A stretch of DNA of 17,697 bases, from positions 1 to 17,697 of the forward strand of contig JBAWVO010000121.1 in NCBI GenBank assembly GCA_037147235.1, given 5' to 3'. The first letter of the stretch is position 1; each line of letters begins with the position of its first letter. Shown here piece by piece: positions 15,057-17,697 of the stretch. The notes under the pieces are model-generated. The model did not search any database. It had not been told where the DNA came from and saw nothing but the letters and a program-made list of their open reading frames with translations. The translations under genes were made by a program, and so were the position numbers. The stretch is from JANXQG01 sp037147235. Its GTDB lineage: Bacteria > Planctomycetota > Planctomycetia > Pirellulales > Thermoguttaceae.

Positions 15057-16043
15057 ATGGCCGATTACGACAGCCCTTGGAAAGAAGCCCTCGACTTCTT
15101 TTTCGAGGCTTTTTTAGAACTCTTCTTTCCGGATGCCCACGTCGACATCGACTGGAGTCGGCCGTGCGAGTCGTTGGACAAGGAACTGCAAAAAATCGCC
15201 CCGGAAGCGGAGATCGGACGGCGGTACGTCGATAAGCTGGTCAAGGTCTGGCTCAAGAGCGGAGAGGAACAGTGGGTACTGATCCACGTCGAGGTGCAGA
15301 TGACCGACGAAGCCGACTTCCCTTGGCGGATGTACGTCTACAACTGCCGCATCTTCGTCATGTATAATAGGGAAGTGGCCAGTTTCGCCCTGCTGGGCGA
15401 CGACAACCCCCGCTGGCGTCCGCAGAGCTACAGCTACTGCCGGTGGGGCGTCGAGGCCGGACTCCGCTTCCCGATCGTCAAGCTTTTGGACTATGCGGCA
15501 AGACGGACGGAATTGGAGGAAAGTGGCAATCCGTTTGCCACCGTGGTCCTGGCCCACTTGGACACCCAAGAGACCCGCCAGGATATGGGCCAGAGGAAGG
15601 ATCGGAAGTTCCGGTTGGTCAAGGGCCTCTTGGAACGAGGTTGGGATGCCGAACAGGTGCGGCAATTGTTTCGAGTGATCGACTGGCTGATGGAACTGCC
15701 AAGAGATTTGAAGATCGAGTTTCGCGAGCAAATAACACACTACACAGAGGAGAAGCACATGCCTTTCGTATCGACACTGGAGGAAATCGGGTTCGAGAAC
15801 GGAATGGAACGGGGCCTCAGTCAGGGCCTCAGTCAGGGCCTCAGTCAGGGCCGTATCGAGGACATCGAGACCATCTTGGAAGCAAGGTTCCCGGATGCCA
15901 GCAGCCAACTCATGTCGGAGATTCGGTATATCTTCGACCATGAGCAACTGAAAAAGATCCTCCGCGCCGCAGCAACCGTTGCCGGCCCCGACGAACTGCG
16001 AAAGCTATGGGCCAGTGGTTCGGACGGTGGCGCAGCGCAGTAA
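15057..16043 (+). CDS. Rpn/PD-(D/E)XK nuclease-like family protein
   Basis: 328 residues from the ATG at 15057, with CAGGAG 7 bases ahead; an in-frame extension to 14880 runs through repeat DNA and is rejected. Residues 1-150 match the 'putative transposase / recombination-promoting nuclease' type: FFPDAHVDIDWSR, SLDKELQKIAPEAEIGRRYV, DKLVKVW and the catalytic-type EVQ at 79-81 after Asp59. A helical middle follows. The tetrapeptide repeat GLSQ (253-264) is encoded by three 12-bp tandem units. The C-terminus is helical and DUF4351-like. Such genes are abundant, often many per genome, and act in DNA cleavage/recombination in the E. coli Rpn members studied. Natural function here is unknown. 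Confidence 0.82.
   Translation: MADYDSPWKEALDFFFEAFLELFFPDAHVDIDWSRPCESLDKELQKIAPEAEIGRRYVDKLVKVWLKSGEEQWVLIHVEVQMTDEADFPWRMYVYNCRIFVMYNREVASFALLGDDNPRWRPQSYSYCRWGVEAGLRFPIVKLLDYAARRTELEESGNPFATVVLAHLDTQETRQDMGQRKDRKFRLVKGLLERGWDAEQVRQLFRVIDWLMELPRDLKIEFREQITHYTEEKHMPFVSTLEEIGFENGMERGLSQGLSQGLSQGRIEDIETILEARFPDASSQLMSEIRYIFDHEQLKKILRAAATVAGPDELRKLWASGSDGGAAQ
15813..15852 (+). repeat. 12-bp tandem repeat inside the Rpn-family gene
   Basis: GGCCTCAGTCAG repeated three times plus four bases, encoding Gly-Leu-Ser-Gln units. In-frame gain or loss changes the length of the hinge without a frameshift, a usual feature of this family. Confidence 0.9.
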
Positions 16044-16112
16044 AGATGAAAGTGTCGGCCAAGACCACCCTGTTCGGGCATTGGGCAAGATATTGCGGGG
16101 TCTGCAAGGGTG

Positions 16113-16294
16113 GTCGGGTATCAGGTGGCCTTGGGCGGTTGCCCGCCCTGGTTCCCACGGATCCGTACATGCACACATTAGAGCATCCGGCTCCTCGGGT
16201 CATGGTTTCGCTACTTGACGTAGGAGTGGACGATCCGCGGCGACGGAAGGCCATGGTGCTTCAGTAGCTTTTGGAATCGATCCCAGTTCATGTC
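16113..16294 (-). mobile_element. 5'-truncated group II intron remnant, copy 3
   Basis: Minus-strand reading gives the intact reverse transcriptase tail MNWDRFQKLLKHHGLPSPR, then IVHSYVK and stop (16211-16213). Domain V lies at 16160-16193 (34 nt, identical to copy 1). A hairpin (GGGCGG-GCAA-CCGCCC) and CCCGAC at 16113-16118 follow as the likely intron 3' end. Over the shared domain V and reverse transcriptase tail it differs from copy 1 at only a few bases, so the copies are young. The bases between the Rpn-family stop (16043) and 16113 show nothing recognisable. Confidence 0.76.
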
Positions 16295-16335
16295 TCCCGA
16301 GAGTCCGGCGTCGGCCAGCCGAGCCGTTGGCCACC

Positions 16336-16456
16336 TCAACAGAGAACGAATGGATTAACAATGTTCGCGCCGTCGTAGTCCGCACCGTGCTGCATGTCCT
16401 CGCTGTAGAGGTGGGTCGAACGTGTAGGCGACAACGTTGGTGTCAATCGCGTTCAT
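16336..16456 (-). pseudogene. Internally deleted VapC-like PIN toxin
   Basis: The minus strand starts MNAIDTNVVAYTFD, the usual first strand of a VapC PIN domain with its first catalytic aspartate. It then jumps, after a frame change, to HLYSEDMQHGADYDGANIVN and PFV, the usual PIN C-terminus (..FSEDMQ.G...DG..VVNPF). Roughly 100 central codons are missing, so only 121 bases remain. The ATG overlaps the antitoxin gene by 14 bases, the normal arrangement in such operons. Confidence 0.75.
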
Positions 16457-16664
16457 ACAATTCATCCCGCGAAAACTTTCCAGCTAGGCCGACAATGGGG
16501 TGCTGGTCGATAAGTATTTGCAATCGGTTCCACGCCGCGAGGGCCTGATTTTCCAACTCAACAGGCTCAATCGTAAGCTTCACCCGCGTCCGATTGGGGA
16601 ACGGCAGGACCGCATCCGTCTTCAGGATGCCGTTTTCCACCGTCGCCGTCATTTCCGCTAACAT
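16443..16664 (-). CDS. AF2212-like (DUF104) antitoxin, orphan
   Basis: 73 residues. The N-terminus MTATVENGILKTDAVLPFPN followed by RTRVKLTIEP is the short beta-sheet DNA-binding-type domain of AF2212-like antitoxins. The C-terminal half (WNRLQILIDQHPIVGLAGKF, then SRDELYERD) would bind the partner PIN toxin. A strong AAGGAG site 8 bases before the ATG at 16664 decides the start. The frame is intact, although the adjoining toxin is deleted, so the antitoxin may persist as a neutral remnant or still bind another VapC. Confidence 0.8.
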   Translation of the reverse strand: MLAEMTATVENGILKTDAVLPFPNRTRVKLTIEPVELENQALAAWNRLQILIDQHPIVGLAGKFSRDELYERD

Positions 16665-16726
16665 TTGCCAACTCCTTTTAAAGGATAGGAAAAAAGGATA
16701 GAAAAAATGATTTTTCCACGAAACCC

Positions 16727-16755
16727 AGTATAAACCATAGAAACTGTTGAGTAAA
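16727..16755 (-). promoter_or_regulatory. Sigma-70-type promoter of the antitoxin gene, with nearby AAAGGATA repeats
   Basis: On the minus strand TTTACT (16755-16750), a 17-base spacer, and TATACT (16732-16727). Between this and the gene (16678-16707) the plus strand reads AAAGGATAG twice, about 14 bases apart, each followed by an A run. These could be operator half-sites for autoregulation, which is an inference. Confidence 0.55.
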
Positions 16756-16820
16756 GGGTGTGCAGGTCGGCACTACACACTTTAGGGTATTTAGGCGGTG
16801 ATGGGGTCAGCGGGAACTTT

Positions 16821-17020
16821 CTACTTTAGTTTCTTTGTCCGTAATTGTCGCCCGAGCGTTTTGACGACTTGTAACACATTGGGCCGTGACGCCAACCGCC
16901 CGCGATTCGCGCCCACTGCGGTCGCGCCGATCCCGTAATGCTCGCCGAAAGCGCGGCCGCTCATGTCTGCCAGTTGTGCGCTGCCAATTCGACGGCCACG
17001 GCCTTCGCGGGCCCAACTCG
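16821..17020 (-). pseudogene. Remnant of a transposase-type DNA-binding tail
   Basis: Minus strand: 47 codons from the ATG at 16964, reading MSGRAFGEHYGIGATAVGAN then RGRLASRPNVLQVVKTLGRQ. It looks like the DnaA-domain-IV-like helix-turn-helix at the end of REP-associated or related transposases (..LSGR.IGEHYG.IG.SAV...RRRL..). A preceding segment, AKAVAVELAAH, appears in another frame, indicating a frameshift. No catalytic part of a transposase can be found upstream. The upstream limit is approximate. The 88-residue minus-strand ORF over this region is in a different frame and is rejected. Confidence 0.4.
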
Positions 17021-17157
17021 GTGACCGTGTGACGAGAACAACCGCTGGTCGACGCGGTATTCAGTTGACTCAAGTGATCGGTGAATCGGGTAGGTGCAGG
17101 GGCATTTATGCCTTGTCCTTACCCACAGTTCCGTGGCAGGAGGGGTCGATCATGTGA

Positions 17158-17242
17158 GGGTCGTTTACGACCCTTATCCGCAAAGCGGTATTCGGCCCGT
17201 GCTTTAGCACGGGTAACACGACCAAAACCTCCCATTCCCCCC
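17158..17242. repeat. 85-bp identical repeat, copy B (pair with 14518-14602)
   Basis: Exactly identical to 14518-14602, including the CCCGTGCT-TT-AGCACGGG palindrome. Here it joins directly to the GAATCGG block. Confidence 0.9.
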
Positions 17243-17371
17243 GCAGAGAGTTCGGATAAATATCGGTTCGTGTCCCCTCCCGAATCGATCGGAATCGGAA
17301 TCGGTGTTTCCCGAATCGGAAGGAATCGGAATCGGTTACCCTGCGGGTCGGGGAAGGTCCGGCAGACGTCC
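17243..17371. repeat. GAATCGG-rich block, copy B (pair with 14814-14946)
   Basis: Starts GCAGAGAGTTCGGATAAATA and carries one TATCGGTTCGTGTCCCC unit. It has six GAATCG motifs between 17282 and 17334 in irregular spacing, and then the exact 30-base match at 17342-17371. Confidence 0.8.
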
Positions 17372-17379
17372 TTCTACAC

Positions 17380-17408
17380 TTGTCGAGTATGGCCGATCGC
17401 GGTAGAAT
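17380..17408 (+). promoter_or_regulatory. Sigma-70-type promoter of the small gene at 17449
   Basis: TTGTCG (17380-17385), a 17-base spacer, TAGAAT (17403-17408), then a leader of about 33 bases. It lies 8 bases after the GAATCGG block. Confidence 0.65.
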
Positions 17409-17448
17409 TGGGGGATGAAGCCAACTGTCTATGTAAGGAAAGAGGACT

Positions 17449-17679
17449 ATGAATGATCCGATTGTCGCGGAAGTCCGAAAGGTTCGCGAGGAGTACGCGC
17501 GCCAGTTCAACTTTGATCTGCACGCGATGTGCGAAGACTTGCGCCGAAAACAAAAACTGAGTGGCGGTCCGGTCGTGTCGTTTCCGAAGAAACCAGTTCG
17601 GACGCTTGCGATTGGGGGCACCGCGAAAAGAAAGGTGCCAGTCACGAATGGCACTGCCGTAAGCGGCGCAAGGACTTAG
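17449..17679 (+). CDS. Small charged protein, paralogue of the one at 14004
   Basis: 76 residues. MNDPIVAEVRKVREEYARQF, then FDLHAMCEDLRRKQKLSG and VVSFPKKPVR, follow the family pattern described for the gene at 14004; the tail (55-76) is basic and Ala/Gly/Thr-rich. AGGAAAGAGG, a strong ribosome site, precedes the ATG. The gene sits directly downstream of the duplicated repeat block and its promoter. A long ORF on the opposite strand is a shadow. Function unknown; a partner gene, if any, would lie beyond the window. Confidence 0.75.
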   Translation: MNDPIVAEVRKVREEYARQFNFDLHAMCEDLRRKQKLSGGPVVSFPKKPVRTLAIGGTAKRKVPVTNGTAVSGART

Positions 17680-17697
17680 GAAAACGGGCCCCAGCAC

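Noticed and set aside
15813..15852. CRISPR-like short repeats
   Set aside because: These are contiguous 12-bp tandem units inside a coding region, with no spacers; no CRISPR array is present in the window.
15114..15947. 277-codon minus-strand frame opposite the Rpn-family gene
   Set aside because: Shadow of a well-supported gene; the translation has no recognisable domain and repeats the tandem-repeat shadow.
17106..17654. 182-codon minus-strand frame at the right end
   Set aside because: It runs through duplicated repeat DNA and opposite a small gene with a good promoter and ribosome site.

Overview
The window looks like a piece of a Planctomycetes chromosome, probably Pirellulales-like. 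The basis is the moderately high GC content, a divergent EF-G with the EF-G2 type P-loop, N-terminal zinc-ribbon membrane proteins, a Sua5 + low-molecular-weight phosphatase fusion, and small proteins of a type I associate with that phylum. This rests on recognised protein types, not on a database search. Several promoters share a clear sigma-70 pattern with a spacer of exactly 17 bases and a -10 box of TATAAT, TAGAAT or CATAAT.

Left part, 1-9819, is mostly ordinary core genes. On the minus strand, hisA and an EF-G-like GTPase form a two-gene operon with a good promoter. Divergent from it is a NYN/LabA-type nuclease with a C-terminal OST-HTH-like domain. Small genes follow: a 55-residue minus-strand ORF, a 105-residue accessory protein and a DksA/TraR zinc-finger protein. 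A near-perfect 23-bp inverted repeat then separates these from the sua5-LMWPTP fusion and rpiB. This order echoes ywlC-ywlE-ywlF of Bacillus, and the phosphatase carries the YwlE-type P-loop that marks protein-arginine phosphatases. An unrecognised 191-residue protein precedes an agmatinase-family ureohydrolase, which is translationally coupled (ATGA) to a MoxR AAA+ ATPase.

Middle part, 9830-13615, holds a convergent zinc-ribbon/two-helix protein, a 200-bp element with short terminal inverted repeats, a copy of a dispersed repeat whose sister lies at about 3842-3897, a small minus-strand gene, and a fragment of a LutC-like (LUD) gene. Then comes a four-gene plus-strand operon with a textbook promoter. 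It encodes a zinc ribbon + DUF4282 protein, a zinc ribbon + TM2-like protein, a DUF2752 protein and a one-helix protein with a C-terminal zinc ribbon. All are predicted membrane proteins with cysteine motifs, and they look like one uncharacterised functional unit.

Right part, 13616-17697, is an accretion zone of mobile-element debris. Three 5'-truncated copies of the 3' end of one group II intron (last codons of the reverse transcriptase, domain V, domain VI) lie in the same orientation. An 85-bp identical repeat and an associated GAATCGG-rich promoter-bearing block occur twice, once upstream of an Rpn/PD-(D/E)XK family gene and once upstream of a small gene. Two paralogous small proteins, an intact AF2212-like antitoxin beside an internally deleted VapC toxin, and a decayed DNA-binding tail of transposase type complete the region. 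No tRNA, rRNA, CRISPR array or intact insertion sequence was seen.
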